Notes: generated by a model from the sequence alone, not told the origin. A stretch of 64,000 nucleotides of DNA from Rhizobiales bacterium Ga0077545 (GCA_001464335.1 LNEV01000003.1:81863-145862); one strand, 5' to 3'. Counted from the first letter of the stretch, positions 18,999-29,215 are shown. Made by a program: numbers and translations.

Positions 18999-19273
18999 GG
19001 CTGGGGCCGCGGCGCGAAATGGCCGGGAACGAGGACGCCGTCCTTGTAGGCCGGCGGCACATAGACCTCGTCCGGCGTCGCGCCGCTGAAATCGGTGAAG
19101 TAGATGAAGCCGAGCACACCCAGAACGAAGCCCACAGCCGCAACCCACGGCAAATGCCTGCGGCTTTCGATCACAACCTCGGCATCTTTCCTGCGTTGAG
19201 AGCCAAGCCAAAGAAAGTAAACGGCAAACGGCAGCAAAAATAGAACGGCGCTCATGCCCACGCTTCTGATCAT
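18995..19273 (-). CDS. DUF6111 family small membrane protein
   Basis: 92 residues with two hydrophobic helices (about 7-23 and 43-62) and a C-terminal region EVYVPPAYKDGVLVPGHF. This matches DUF6111, a small family restricted to alphaproteobacteria and usually placed just before cca. No function is known. The stop overlaps the cca start, indicating translational coupling. Starts at 19273 and 19255 (Met7) are both possible. Confidence 0.8.
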   Translation of the reverse strand: MIRSVGMSAVLFLLPFAVYFLWLGSQRRKDAEVVIESRRHLPWVAAVGFVLGVLGFIYFTDFSGATPDEVYVPPAYKDGVLVPGHFAPRPQP

Positions 19274-19460
19274 TCCGCCCTAAACCTCTCCGCTGGCCTG
19301 TTGTTTCCGTTCGAAATTATCGAACAAGGCTCTCTCGATTGTGCACCGTCACGCTCTCGCCCTTTTCCGACTCGCACCATACCCTGAAGCTGGGTGAGCC
19401 ATGCAAGCATTGGGGGCCTACCGGCCTGAAGTTTGCGTGAGTGCTCGCGAAGGAGTTTCC

Positions 19461-20465
<1,005 letters not shown>

Positions 20466-20470
20466 TCCAC

Positions 20471-21400
20471 ATGGTTGCGGCGCGGACACTGACACCACAG
20501 GAAGCAGCTCCCGCCGCACGCCACAGCGCGGCGGCTCTTTCCCTGTCCGGCGCCATGCCGCGCCTTGTCGTGTCCGCACGCCGCACCTCCGCGAGCATCG
20601 TGCACGGACTGCATGGGCGCCGGAGGCCGGGCACGGGCGAGAACTTCTGGCAATACCGCCGCTATTCGCAGGGCGAATCCGCCGGACGGATCGACTGGCG
20701 ACGCTCGGCGCTCGGCGATCATTTGTATGTGCGCGAGCAGGAATGGGAGGCCGCCCATACGGTCTGGATCTGGGTCGACCGTTCGCGGTCGATGTTCTTC
20801 CGCTCCGATCTTGCCGGCGAAGCGAAGATCGAGCGCGCCGCTGTTCTGGCTCTTGCGCTGGCGGATGTGCTGGTGCGCGGCGGAGAGCGCGTCGGCCTCA
20901 TCGGCCTCGGCGCGCCGACCGCGAGCCGCCGCGCCGTCGACATCCTTGCCGAACGGCTGGCACGTGCGGGCATGGACGACGGCATGCCGCCCGCTCATCC
21001 GCTGTCGCAACTTTCCGAGGCGGTCCTGATCGGCGATTTCCTTGAGCCGGAGAACGAGATCGCGCGCTTCGTCGGCGGCCTCGGTGCCAAGGGAGCGCGC
21101 GGCCATGTCGTGACAATTGCCGATCCGGCCGAAGAGACCTTCCCCTTCTCCGGTCGCACCGAATTCGTGGACCCCGAGGCGCAGACGCGCTTCACCTTCG
21201 GCCGCGCCCAGGATCTGCGCGACGAATACGGCGTGCGGCTGCGGGCGCACCGCGAGGCGCTGAGGCTCATCGCGGCGCCGCTCGGCTGGTCGAGTGCGCT
21301 GCACCGTACGGACAGGCCTGCTTCCGAGGCGCTGCTTGCGCTGTACGCCCAGCTTGCCGAACGCCCGAACGAGCTGCGCAGCGAAAGACTTGCCGGATGA
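20471..21400 (+). CDS. DUF58 domain-containing protein (vWA-like)
   Basis: 309 residues. The DUF58 core is RRRPGTGENFWQYRRYSQGE followed by RIDWRRSALGDHLYVREQEWE, and a vWA-like segment WIWVDRSRSMFF carries a DxSxS metal site. DUF58 proteins are the partner most often found with MoxR ATPases. It is cytoplasmic, with no signal or helix. It begins five bases after moxR stops and overlaps the next start by four (ATGA). Confidence 0.92.
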   Translation: MVAARTLTPQEAAPAARHSAAALSLSGAMPRLVVSARRTSASIVHGLHGRRRPGTGENFWQYRRYSQGESAGRIDWRRSALGDHLYVREQEWEAAHTVWIWVDRSRSMFFRSDLAGEAKIERAAVLALALADVLVRGGERVGLIGLGAPTASRRAVDILAERLARAGMDDGMPPAHPLSQLSEAVLIGDFLEPENEIARFVGGLGAKGARGHVVTIADPAEETFPFSGRTEFVDPEAQTRFTFGRAQDLRDEYGVRLRAHREALRLIAAPLGWSSALHRTDRPASEALLALYAQLAERPNELRSERLAG

Positions 21401-24204
21401 TGGGGCTTCCGCTTGCCTTCCTCAATCCGTGGCTGCTCGTCGCGCTGGCCGGTCTTCCCGCGCTCTATTTCCTGCTGCGGCTGGTGCCGCCGCGTCCGAA
21501 GATCGTGGATTTCCCCCCGCTGCGGCTTCTGCTCGATGTCGTGCCGAAAGAGGAGACCGCTGCCCGCACGCCGTGGTGGCTCGTGGCGCTGCGGCTCGGC
21601 CTTGCGGCGTTCATCATTCTTGCGCTTGCGGCGCCCATACTTAACCCGCAGCAGGCCGCGACCTCCGGCAGCGGACCGACGCTCGTTCTGATCGACGACG
21701 CCTGGCCTGCAGCGTCCGATTGGGAAGCCCGGCGGCAGGCCGCCGACGCAGCTCTGGCTTCGGCCGAAAGCGCGGGCCGTTCCGTCGCGCTCCTCGGCCT
21801 CAACGAGGACACGCAGGACATCGCGGTCGGCACCGGCAGCGCAGCGCGCGAAAAGCTGAACGCGCTCGTGCCGCACCCCTTCATCCGCGACCGCGCCGTG
21901 CATCTTCCCGCGGTGCGCCAGCTTGCCGAACGCAATCCCGGTCTCAATCTCGTCTGGCTCGCGGGCGGCCTCGATCTCGGCAATGCACGCTCCTTTGCTG
22001 AAGCACTTGCAGGCCTCGGTCATGACAGCCGTCTCAGCGTGCATATGCCCGAGCGCACCGCGCGTGGCCTTGCCGGTGCGGACAATGCATCGGACGCGCT
22101 GACAGCGCGCGTGCTGCGCGCCGAAGGCACGAACGGCGAAAGCGGCGTGGTGCGCGCCTTCGATCTGCGGGGACGCCCGCTCGGCGACGCGCCGTTCAAT
22201 TTCGGTCCGTCCGCCACCGAGGCCGAAGCGCGGATCGAACTGCCGATCGAGTTGCGCAACGAAGTCGCGCGCATCGAGATCGCGGACGGGCGCACAGCCG
22301 CAGGCGTGCAGCTTCTGGACGAGCGCTGGCGCCGCCGCGCCGTCGGGATCGTATCCGGCGCAAGTGCGGACACGGCGCAGCCACTGCTCTCCCCGCTCTA
22401 TTATCTGACCCGCTCCCTTGAGCCCTTTGCCGATGTCCGGCCGGCAGAAGCGGGCAATGCGTCGGAAGCGATACTGCGCTTCATCGATGACGGCGTGCCG
22501 GTGATCGCGCTCGCCGATGTCGGCACGATCACGCCGGAGGCCCGTGAGCGCGTGCGCGCGTGGGTCGCCAAAGGCGGTGTGCTCATCCGCTTTGCCGGCT
22601 CGCGCCTCGCTGCGGCGGAAGACGACGATCTCGTGCCGGTGCGCCTGCGCCGCGGCGGACGCGTTCTGGGCGGTGCGCTGGCATGGTCGACGCCGCAACG
22701 GCTCGGCGACTTTCCCGCGGCAAGCCCCTTCGCGGGATTGCGCGTGACCGACGAGATCACCGTCACGCGGCAGGTGCTCGCAGAGCCGGATCCGGACCTC
22801 GGAAGCCGCACCTGGGCCATGCTCGCGGACGGCACCCCGCTTGTCACCGCCGTGCGCGAGGAGGCCGGTCATCTTGTCCTGTTCCATGTCACCGCCGACA
22901 CGGTCTGGTCGAATCTTCCGATTTCGGGTCTGTTCGTGGACATGCTGCGTCGCACCATCGCACTTGCCGGCGAAGCGGCCCCTTCCGCACAGGAAAGCGC
23001 CGCGACGGGCGACGTGACCGACACGGCTCTCCCTGCCAGCGAAGCCGCCGTCCTGTCGCCGACGCGCACGCTCGATGGCTTCGGCGCGTTCCGAAGCCCG
23101 CCGCCGACGGCACGACCCGTCCTCGCCAACGGCATCCCGTTTGCAACCCCCGATCACCCGCCCGGCATTTACGGGCCACCGGACGGCTTCATCGCCGTCA
23201 ATACGCTTGCGCCGGATGCCGAACTCAGGCGGCTCGATCTTTCGGGCCTGCCGGTGAACGTGCAGGGCTATGCGACCGAAGAGCCAACGCCGCTGGCGCC
23301 GTGGTTCCTCGCTGCGGCCTTCGCGGCATTTCTTGTCGACACCCTCATCGTTATCCTGATGTCCGGACGCCTCGCCGCCATGCGTCGCCGCACCGCCGCT
23401 GCCGCCGTTGTCCTTCTCGCCATTGTCGGCGCGCCGCAGGAAGTTCGTGCACAATCCGAGCAGGCCATGATGGATGCCGCGCTCAAGACACGCCTGGCCT
23501 ATGTCGTGACGGGCGATGCGGCCATCGACGAGACCAGCGAGGCCGGCCTGCGCGGTCTCGGCTTCCAGCTCGCCTCGCGCACGAGCTTCGAGCCGGGAGA
23601 CCCTGTCGGCATCGATCCGGCGCGTGACGAGATGGCGTTCTATCCGATCATCTACTGGCCGGTGGCCGAGAGCGCACCCGCCCCTTCCCCGGAGGCCCTT
23701 GCCCGCATCGATGCCTACATGAAGCGCGGCGGCTCGATTCTGTTCGACACGCGCGACGCCATCTATGCCTCCGGCGCCTCACCCGGCGGCAATCAGGCCT
23801 TGAGACGCATCCTCGCCGGGCTTGACATTCCAGAGCTTGAACAGGTTCCGACGAACCATGTCCTGACAAAAAGCTTCTATCTGCTTCCGGATTTTCCCGG
23901 ACGGTTCCGCGGCGGTCCGCTGTGGGTCGAGGCGCTGCCGTCGGAAGCCGAGCAGGAGAGCGGCGAGACCGTGGTTCTCTCCGGCGACGGCGTGTCGCCC
24001 ATCCTGATAACCTCGAATGATTTTGCGGGGGCGTGGGCCGTGGATGAAAGCGGCCGAACGCTGCTGCCCACAACGCCCTCCGATCCGCGCCAGCGCGAAC
24101 TTGCCTACCGCGCCGGGATCAACATCGTGATGTATGCACTGACCGGAAACTACAAGGCCGATCAGGTTCACATTCCCGCACTTCTCGAACGGCTCGGGCA
24201 ATAG
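21397..24204 (+). CDS. BatA/DUF4159 domain membrane protein
   Basis: 935 residues. The N-terminal BatA-type region has two helices (about 10-30 and 60-82) around PPRPKIVDFPPLRLLLDVV. Next is a vWA-like segment (TLVLIDDAWPAASDWEARRQ), then a class I amidotransferase-like fold lacking an evident catalytic cysteine. Another helix follows at about 630-650, and a second hydrophobic stretch near 660-685 ends in APQEVRAQS, resembling an internal signal. The C-terminal DUF4159 domain (about 695-930) includes FYPIIYWPV, GGSILFDTRD and DLPRVLQ-free but typical NHVLTKSFYLL. Exact function is unknown; it is probably the membrane client or anchor of the MoxR/DUF58 pair. Confidence 0.88.
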   Translation: MMGLPLAFLNPWLLVALAGLPALYFLLRLVPPRPKIVDFPPLRLLLDVVPKEETAARTPWWLVALRLGLAAFIILALAAPILNPQQAATSGSGPTLVLIDDAWPAASDWEARRQAADAALASAESAGRSVALLGLNEDTQDIAVGTGSAAREKLNALVPHPFIRDRAVHLPAVRQLAERNPGLNLVWLAGGLDLGNARSFAEALAGLGHDSRLSVHMPERTARGLAGADNASDALTARVLRAEGTNGESGVVRAFDLRGRPLGDAPFNFGPSATEAEARIELPIELRNEVARIEIADGRTAAGVQLLDERWRRRAVGIVSGASADTAQPLLSPLYYLTRSLEPFADVRPAEAGNASEAILRFIDDGVPVIALADVGTITPEARERVRAWVAKGGVLIRFAGSRLAAAEDDDLVPVRLRRGGRVLGGALAWSTPQRLGDFPAASPFAGLRVTDEITVTRQVLAEPDPDLGSRTWAMLADGTPLVTAVREEAGHLVLFHVTADTVWSNLPISGLFVDMLRRTIALAGEAAPSAQESAATGDVTDTALPASEAAVLSPTRTLDGFGAFRSPPPTARPVLANGIPFATPDHPPGIYGPPDGFIAVNTLAPDAELRRLDLSGLPVNVQGYATEEPTPLAPWFLAAAFAAFLVDTLIVILMSGRLAAMRRRTAAAAVVLLAIVGAPQEVRAQSEQAMMDAALKTRLAYVVTGDAAIDETSEAGLRGLGFQLASRTSFEPGDPVGIDPARDEMAFYPIIYWPVAESAPAPSPEALARIDAYMKRGGSILFDTRDAIYASGASPGGNQALRRILAGLDIPELEQVPTNHVLTKSFYLLPDFPGRFRGGPLWVEALPSEAEQESGETVVLSGDGVSPILITSNDFAGAWAVDESGRTLLPTTPSDPRQRELAYRAGINIVMYALTGNYKADQVHIPALLERLGQ

Positions 24205-24208
24205 GCGC

Positions 24209-26275
24209 ATGACGAACCTGAACATCGCCTTCTCGCCTCTGATCGGTTTGTGGCCGCTCGTTGCGCTCGGCGTCCTGGCGCTCATCGCCGCCGTCGCGCT
24301 CGCCTTTGTGCGTCCACGCGGCGCGATCTTGCGCACCTGTGCGATCGCGCTTCTGTTTCTGGCGCTTCTCAACCCCTCGCTCACGCAGGAAGACCGCGAG
24401 AAGCTGACGAACATACTTGCCGTCGTCGTCGACAAGAGCGCGAGCCAGCGGCTTGACGGGCGGGATGCGCGAACCGAGCAGGCGCTCAGCCAGATCGAGG
24501 AACGCGCCAAAGCGCTCCCCGACACGGAGGTGCGCGTCATCGAAAGCCAGGCGCGCGGCAGTGACGGCACAGAACTGTTCAACGCCCTTCAGGCCGGTCT
24601 CGCCGACGTGCCGCCGGACCGTGTCGCGGGCGCGATCATGATCACGGACGGCGTGGTCCACGATGTCCCGGAAAATGCCGCCGCGCTCGGTTTCAACGCG
24701 CCGGTCCATGGCCTCCTTACCGGCCGGCCGAACGAACGCGACCGTCGCATCGTCCTGACGGCAACGCCGCGCTTCGGCATCGTCGAGAAAACGCAGATCG
24801 TCGGCTTCCGCGTCGAAGACACCGGCATCGCGGCGCAGGGACCGGCCAACATCGTCGCCCGCCGCGACGGCGAGGAGATCGCGCGCCTCATCGTCGTACC
24901 CGGCCGCGACAGCGAGATCGAAGTGCCCATCGCCCATGCCGGGCCGAACGTGGTCGAGATCGAGACAGACACGCTTGCCGGCGAGCTGACGCCACTCAAC
25001 AACCGCGCGGCGCTCTCCATCGAAGGAGTGCGCGAAAAACTGCGGGTGCTTCTTGTCTCGGGCGAGCCGCATTCGGGCGAGCGCACATGGCGCAATCTCC
25101 TGAAGGCGGACGCCAATGTGGATCTCGTCCACTTTACCATTCTGCGGCCGCCCGAAAAACAGGACGGCACGCCCATCAACGAGCTGTCGCTGATCGCTTT
25201 CCCGACGCGGGAGCTGTTCGTGACGAAGATCGAGGATTTCGATCTCATCATCTTCGACCGCTATGCGCGGCAAGGCATTCTTCCCCTGCTGTATTTCGAC
25301 AACATCGCGCAATACGTACGCAATGGCGGCGCGGTTCTCGTTGCGGCGGGCCCCGATTATGCCGGTCCGGGTAGCCTGTCGGAGACGCCGCTCGGCGATG
25401 TTCTTCCCGCCACCCCGCTCGGCGGCGTTATCGAACGCGCCTACAAGCCGATGGTGACGGATGCCGGCAACCGCCACCCGGTGACGCGCCGGCTCCCCGG
25501 CGGCGGGCCGAACCCCACCTGGAGTGACTGGTTTCGCGTGGTCGAGACGCGTGCGCGCGGCGTCGATCCGCTGATGTCCGGCGCAAACAACAGCCCGCTT
25601 CTCGTTCTGTCGCGCGAGGAGGAAGGCCGTGTCGCGCTTTTCCTGTCCGATCATGCATGGCTGTGGGCGCGCGGTTTTCAGGGTGGAGGCCCGCATGTCG
25701 ATCTGCTGCGCCGTCTTTCGCACTGGCTGATGAAAGAGCCCGATCTTGAGGAAGAAGCGCTGCGCATGTCCGGACGCGAAGGCACATTGACCATCGAGCG
25801 CCAGACCATGGCCGACGCCGCCCCGCCCGTGACCTTGACATTCCCGTCCGGCGAGACGCGCGAGATCACGCTGTCGCAATCCGAGCCCGGCCTGTTCCGC
25901 GCCAACATCGACAGCGACGAACAGGGACTCTACCGCGCCGAGGACGGCACCTTCACCGCCATCGCCAATCTCGGCCTCGCCAACCCCCGCGAGTTCCAAG
26001 AAATCGCCTCAACCGCCGATCGCCTCCAGCCCATTGCCGGCGCGACGGGCGGCTCGGTGCGCCGCATTGCCGACGATGACGGAAGCCTCGATCTTCCCCG
26101 TGTGCTGCAGGTACGTGCCGGCGTGCGCGCCTCGGGCTCCGACTGGATCGGCGTGCGCGAACCGGCAACGAGCGTGGTGCGCGGGCTGAACATGTTCCCG
26201 CTTTTTGCCGGAATGATCGGGCTGCTTCTGCTGATCGCTTCGGTCAGCGCCGCGTGGGCACGCGAAGGCCGCTGA
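24209..26275 (+). CDS. Membrane protein with vWA/amidotransferase-like domains
   Basis: 688 residues. Two N-terminal helices (about 10-35 and 42-58) are followed by a vWA-like strand LAVVVDKSASQRLDGRDART, beta-sandwich regions, and a class I glutamine-amidotransferase-like fold (LRVLLVSGEPHSGERTWRNL; GGAVLVAAGPDYAGPG) with no obvious Cys-His-Glu triad. A final helix (MFPLFAGMIGLLLLIASVSA) ends the protein. It resembles the periplasmic vWA/GATase-like members of MoxR clusters. It starts four bases after the previous stop and converges with the GNAT gene after two bases. Confidence 0.85.
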   Translation: MTNLNIAFSPLIGLWPLVALGVLALIAAVALAFVRPRGAILRTCAIALLFLALLNPSLTQEDREKLTNILAVVVDKSASQRLDGRDARTEQALSQIEERAKALPDTEVRVIESQARGSDGTELFNALQAGLADVPPDRVAGAIMITDGVVHDVPENAAALGFNAPVHGLLTGRPNERDRRIVLTATPRFGIVEKTQIVGFRVEDTGIAAQGPANIVARRDGEEIARLIVVPGRDSEIEVPIAHAGPNVVEIETDTLAGELTPLNNRAALSIEGVREKLRVLLVSGEPHSGERTWRNLLKADANVDLVHFTILRPPEKQDGTPINELSLIAFPTRELFVTKIEDFDLIIFDRYARQGILPLLYFDNIAQYVRNGGAVLVAAGPDYAGPGSLSETPLGDVLPATPLGGVIERAYKPMVTDAGNRHPVTRRLPGGGPNPTWSDWFRVVETRARGVDPLMSGANNSPLLVLSREEEGRVALFLSDHAWLWARGFQGGGPHVDLLRRLSHWLMKEPDLEEEALRMSGREGTLTIERQTMADAAPPVTLTFPSGETREITLSQSEPGLFRANIDSDEQGLYRAEDGTFTAIANLGLANPREFQEIASTADRLQPIAGATGGSVRRIADDDGSLDLPRVLQVRAGVRASGSDWIGVREPATSVVRGLNMFPLFAGMIGLLLLIASVSAAWAREGR

Positions 26276-26277
26276 AG

Positions 26278-26781
26278 TCAGCGGCGCTCTGCCGAGGCCA
26301 TTCCGGAAACGCCCTCGAATGCATCGGCCACGAGTTCGCAGATGAGCAGACGGTTGGGATCGACCGGCCCCGGAACAAGAACCCGGCCAGGCGGCACTTT
26401 GCGGAATCCGACCCGTGCGTAAAATTCCTCGTCGCCGACCAGAAGAACAAGCCTGTGCCCGCCCTCGCGCGAGGCCGCGAGCGATCTCTCTAGCAGCGCC
26501 GTTCCGATGCCACGCGCCATGAAGGCCGGCTCCACCGCGAGCGGCCCGAGCAGGATCGCAGGCGTAGCCCCGATGCGGATCGGCGACAGCCGCACCGAAC
26601 CGACAAGCAGCGTACCGACCCGTGCGATGAAGCTGAGATCCGCGAAAGGCCGCACGCCTTCCCGCAGCCGAAAGGCCGTACGGGCAAACCGGCCCGGTCC
26701 GAAGCCGCGCTCGTGCAGCTTTTCGATAGCCAGGGCGTAATCGGGCGTTTCGGCAAGAATATCGAGTGGGAGGGACGTCAT
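26278..26781 (-). CDS. GNAT family N-acetyltransferase
   Basis: 167 residues. The acetyl-CoA site is visible as LGPLAVEPAFMARGIGTALL (motif A, RGIGTAL in place of R/QxxGxG/A), followed by VLLVGDEEFYARVGFRKVP. It belongs to the YhbS-like subgroup. ATG 26781 begins the conserved MTSLPLDILAETPDYALAIE; the frame continues 25 codons upstream without similarity. The substrate is unknown. It ends two bases from the MoxR-cluster stop in convergent orientation. Confidence 0.87.
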   Translation of the reverse strand: MTSLPLDILAETPDYALAIEKLHERGFGPGRFARTAFRLREGVRPFADLSFIARVGTLLVGSVRLSPIRIGATPAILLGPLAVEPAFMARGIGTALLERSLAASREGGHRLVLLVGDEEFYARVGFRKVPPGRVLVPGPVDPNRLLICELVADAFEGVSGMASAERR

Positions 26782-27095
26782 CGGGAACGGTCTTTCGGCG
26801 GCATCGGAGATCTTGTCCGCCGGACCGGCTCCCAGAAGCAGATCAGCGGGGTGCAATGAGCGCGGCCATGCGCGCTGACACGATCTTTCGTCGCAGGAAA
26901 GTCATTGATCCCGAATGCCTCTGTTCACCCGTATGGGCCGCGGGCGATTAGCACAGCCGCAAAATTCACGCAAATGCTCGTCTCAAATGTTGACTCGGTG
27001 TGAGGGGATGCTAACTCAGCCTCGCGTTGCATCTGCGACGCATGACCGGCCCAAACATCTGCCGACTTTAGCTTTTTGAAATTTGGGAGAACTGC
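26782..27095. other. Divergent intergenic region, GNAT / hydroquinone reductase
   Basis: 314 bases without a supported gene. It should hold the promoters of the GNAT gene (minus) and the glutathionyl-hydroquinone reductase (plus), the latter with a GGGAG ribosome site at about 27085. No operator or hairpin stood out. Confidence 0.45.
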
Positions 27096-28049
27096 ATGGG
27101 GCTGGTCGTCGACGGCGTATGGCACAATAAATGGTATGACACGTCGGCCAGCGGCGGGCGTTTCGTTCGCGAGAATTCGCAGTTTCGCAACTGGATCACG
27201 CCGGACGGTAGTCCCGGCCCAACTGGCGAAGGCGGGTTCGAGGCCGAGGCCGGGCGCTACCACCTTTATGTCTCCTATGCCTGCCCCTGGGCCCACCGCA
27301 CGCTGATCTTCCGGGTGTTGAAAAAGCTCGAACATGCGATCTCGGTCTCGGTCGTCGATCCGCGTATGGGCGACGAGGGCTGGGTTTTCGACGATTTTCC
27401 GCAATCGACCCCGGACGAGGTGCTCGGCAAGACGCGTCTTTACGAGGTCTATCTGGCGGCGAAACCCGGATATACCGGCCGCTCCACCGTTCCGATCCTG
27501 TGGGACAAGAAGCGCGGCACGATCGTGTCGAACGAATCCGCCGACATCATCCGCATGTTCAACTCGGCCTTCGAAGACATCGCGCCGGGAACACGGGACT
27601 ACTATCCGCAGCAGCATCAGCCCGAGATCGATGAGATCAATGCCTTCGTCTACGACAAGGTGAACAACGGGGTTTACAGGGCGGGGTTTGCGACGACGCA
27701 GGTGGCCTATGACGAGGCTATCACGGCGCTTTTCGAAACCCTCGATCTGCTGGAAGACCGCCTCTCGCGTTCGGACTATCTGATCTCCAACGAGGAGCAG
27801 ACCGAGGCCGACTGGCGACTTTTCACCACGCTCGTGCGGTTCGATCCGGTCTATGTCGGGCACTTCAAGTGCAACATCCGGCGCATCCAGGACTACCGCT
27901 ATCTGCGGGACTACCTGTCACGGCTCTACCGCACGCCCGGCGTCGCGCAGACGGTCCATTTCGACCATATCCGCACGCACTATTACTGGAGCCATACGAC
28001 CATCAATCCCACCCGCATTATTCCGGCAGGACCGATCATCGATATCTGA
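27096..28049 (+). CDS. yqjG: Glutathionyl-hydroquinone reductase (Xi-class GST)
   Basis: 317 residues. The thioredoxin-like domain carries the catalytic motif SYACPWAHRTLIF; the first 60 residues contain the family segment FVRENSQFRNWITPDGSPGP. In the C-terminal helical domain TLVRFDPVYVGHFKCNIRR is typical. These enzymes reduce glutathionyl-hydroquinones to hydroquinones using glutathione, recycling adducts formed in quinone or chlorophenol metabolism. No aromatic pathway gene is adjacent, so a general detoxification role is likely. Confidence 0.92.
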   Translation: MGLVVDGVWHNKWYDTSASGGRFVRENSQFRNWITPDGSPGPTGEGGFEAEAGRYHLYVSYACPWAHRTLIFRVLKKLEHAISVSVVDPRMGDEGWVFDDFPQSTPDEVLGKTRLYEVYLAAKPGYTGRSTVPILWDKKRGTIVSNESADIIRMFNSAFEDIAPGTRDYYPQQHQPEIDEINAFVYDKVNNGVYRAGFATTQVAYDEAITALFETLDLLEDRLSRSDYLISNEEQTEADWRLFTTLVRFDPVYVGHFKCNIRRIQDYRYLRDYLSRLYRTPGVAQTVHFDHIRTHYYWSHTTINPTRIIPAGPIIDI

Positions 28050-28052
28050 GGC

Positions 28053-28451
28053 TCAGGCCATGTCGATCACGGTCGCTCGCGCGGCGGCGCGCAGCCTTTG
28101 GGGATCGATCGGGAATACGGCGTTGGGTGTCCCCGCCGCAGCCCAGACCTCCGGAAAAACCAGAAGGTCGGGATCGATATAGGCGCTCATCTCGCTTGCA
28201 TGGCCGATGGGTGGAATGCCGCCGATCGCATAGCCGGTGATCTCGCGCACGCGCTGGGCGCCCGGGCGCCTCAGGCCTTCCCCCAAGAGCCGACCGACGG
28301 CCTCCTCATTCACCCGGTTCTTCCCCGACACCAGCAGAAGAATGGGCCGCCCGCTCTCGGCTCCTTCGAAGACGAGACTTTTGACAATCTGCGCGACGGA
28401 TGTTCCGCACGCGGCGGCGGCCTCTTCGGCCGTTCGGGTCGTCTCACCCAT
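28053..28451 (-). CDS. YbaK/EbsC family aminoacyl-tRNA deacylase, N-terminus frameshifted
   Basis: 132 residues from ATG 28451. The YbaK fold is clear: TRTAEEAAAACGTSVAQIVK, SLVFEGAESG, the conserved lysine in LVSGKNRVNE, and GYAIGGIPPIGH with the family GxxPxGH motif. Family members remove wrong amino acids from tRNA. Homologues start about 27 residues earlier. That part exists here in another frame from ATG 28528 (MENLPSSAARVAEAAVR), and LGLDIAIRL continues in the main frame, so one base is missing near 28478. With it, the gene would be 28053-28528 and about 158 residues. Either a real disruption or a sequencing error. Confidence 0.75.
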   Translation of the reverse strand: MGETTRTAEEAAAACGTSVAQIVKSLVFEGAESGRPILLLVSGKNRVNEEAVGRLLGEGLRRPGAQRVREITGYAIGGIPPIGHASEMSAYIDPDLLVFPEVWAAAGTPNAVFPIDPQRLRAAARATVIDMA

Positions 28452-28538
28452 GAGGCGAATGGCGATATCGAGACCGAGCGAACGGCGGCTTCGGCGACAC
28501 GCGCGGCGCTGGAAGGCAGATTTTCCATGATCTTCCCG

Positions 28539-28553
28539 TTAACGATTCGTTAA
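28539..28553. promoter_or_regulatory. Full CtrA consensus site containing GANTC
   Basis: TTAACGATTCGTTAA matches the CtrA consensus TTAA-N7-TTAA exactly, with a following C. The spacer contains GATTC, a CcrM-type GANTC methylation site. It lies 10 bases upstream of the original ybaK start (28528) and about 100 bases upstream of the plus-strand hypothetical at 28649. This suggests cell-cycle control of one or both genes. The match is read directly; regulation is inferred. Confidence 0.6.
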
Positions 28554-28610
28554 CTGAGACAATCCGTGTCTGGGGGCAAGTGAGGAACCCCTTTTCCTTT
28601 GCCCAAAGCG

Positions 28611-28647
28611 GTGGTTAACGTGCCAAAAGTAAACGCGAGTTAACCAC
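28611..28647. repeat. Perfect 9-bp inverted repeat before hypothetical gene
   Basis: GTGGTTAAC (28611-28619) and GTTAACCAC (28639-28647) are exact inverted copies separated by 19 bases. The second arm ends one base before the TTG start of the next gene. Both arms contain TTAAC half-sites like those of CtrA, so this may be a second regulator-binding region or an RNA hairpin masking the start. Confidence 0.55.
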
Positions 28648-28648
28648 G

Positions 28649-29215
28649 TTGATCGAGCAGCCCGTCTCCGACCCTTCCCCGAGCCTCCGCGAAGCGCTGC
28701 GCCGCGCCCGCGCGGCTTCCGCCGAGCGTTCCGGTGTTCTCGTCGAGCTGAGAACGGCCGAGCTTGCGCGCCTCGATCTCCTCAAGGAGCAGCTTGAAGC
28801 GCTCTTCCGGGAGACGCCCAGCGGTGTCGATCTGTTCGATGCCGCCATCCTGCCGGGAGACCCGGCGCGGCTGTTTGTCGACGTGCTCGGCTTCGTGGAA
28901 ATGGACCGCGACAAGCGCACCTATCGCTTCTTCCACGACACCCGCTACGGCCGCCAGCTCATCGCCCAGAGCGACCGGCTGCCGAAGATCGTGGAAGCGA
29001 TCACCGATTACGTTGCCCACCGCATTGTCGAGCGTGAAAAGGCGCTGGCCTCCGACACCTTCGACGCCAAAGCGATGACCGCAACAGCCCCTGCTCCGGA
29101 GATGTCCGCCGAGCCGGAACGCAAAAGCTCGATCCCACTTCTGCTGTTCGTCGCTCTGGCTGCCGGCCTTCTGTCCTATTGGGGTGCAGGCGCGTTGTGG
29201 GATCAACTGCGCTAA
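28649..29215 (+). CDS. Conserved hypothetical tail-anchored membrane protein
   Basis: 188 residues. The N-terminal part is helical and charged (SPSLREALRRARAASAERSG; LARLDLLKEQLEALFRETP) and probably coiled. The middle contains ILPGDPARLFVDVLGFVEMD and YRFFHDTRYGRQLIAQS. After an Ala/Pro linker, one helix (IPLLLFVALAAGLLSYWG) at the C-terminus anchors it with the bulk in the cytoplasm. The only in-frame start is TTG 28649, without a clear ribosome site. Its stop overlaps the stop of the convergent phosphoesterase by four bases. I recognise no named family. Confidence 0.72.
   Translation: MIEQPVSDPSPSLREALRRARAASAERSGVLVELRTAELARLDLLKEQLEALFRETPSGVDLFDAAILPGDPARLFVDVLGFVEMDRDKRTYRFFHDTRYGRQLIAQSDRLPKIVEAITDYVAHRIVEREKALASDTFDAKAMTATAPAPEMSAEPERKSSIPLLLFVALAAGLLSYWGAGALWDQLR

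Noticed and set aside
20995..23454. Minus-strand open frame of about 819 codons opposite DUF58/DUF4159
   Set aside because: Shadow of the plus-strand cluster: Arg/Gly-rich composition, no recognisable motif.
24119..25999. Minus-strand open frame of about 626 codons opposite the 688-residue membrane protein
   Set aside because: Shadow composition and no ribosome site; the plus-strand protein has clear helices and domains.
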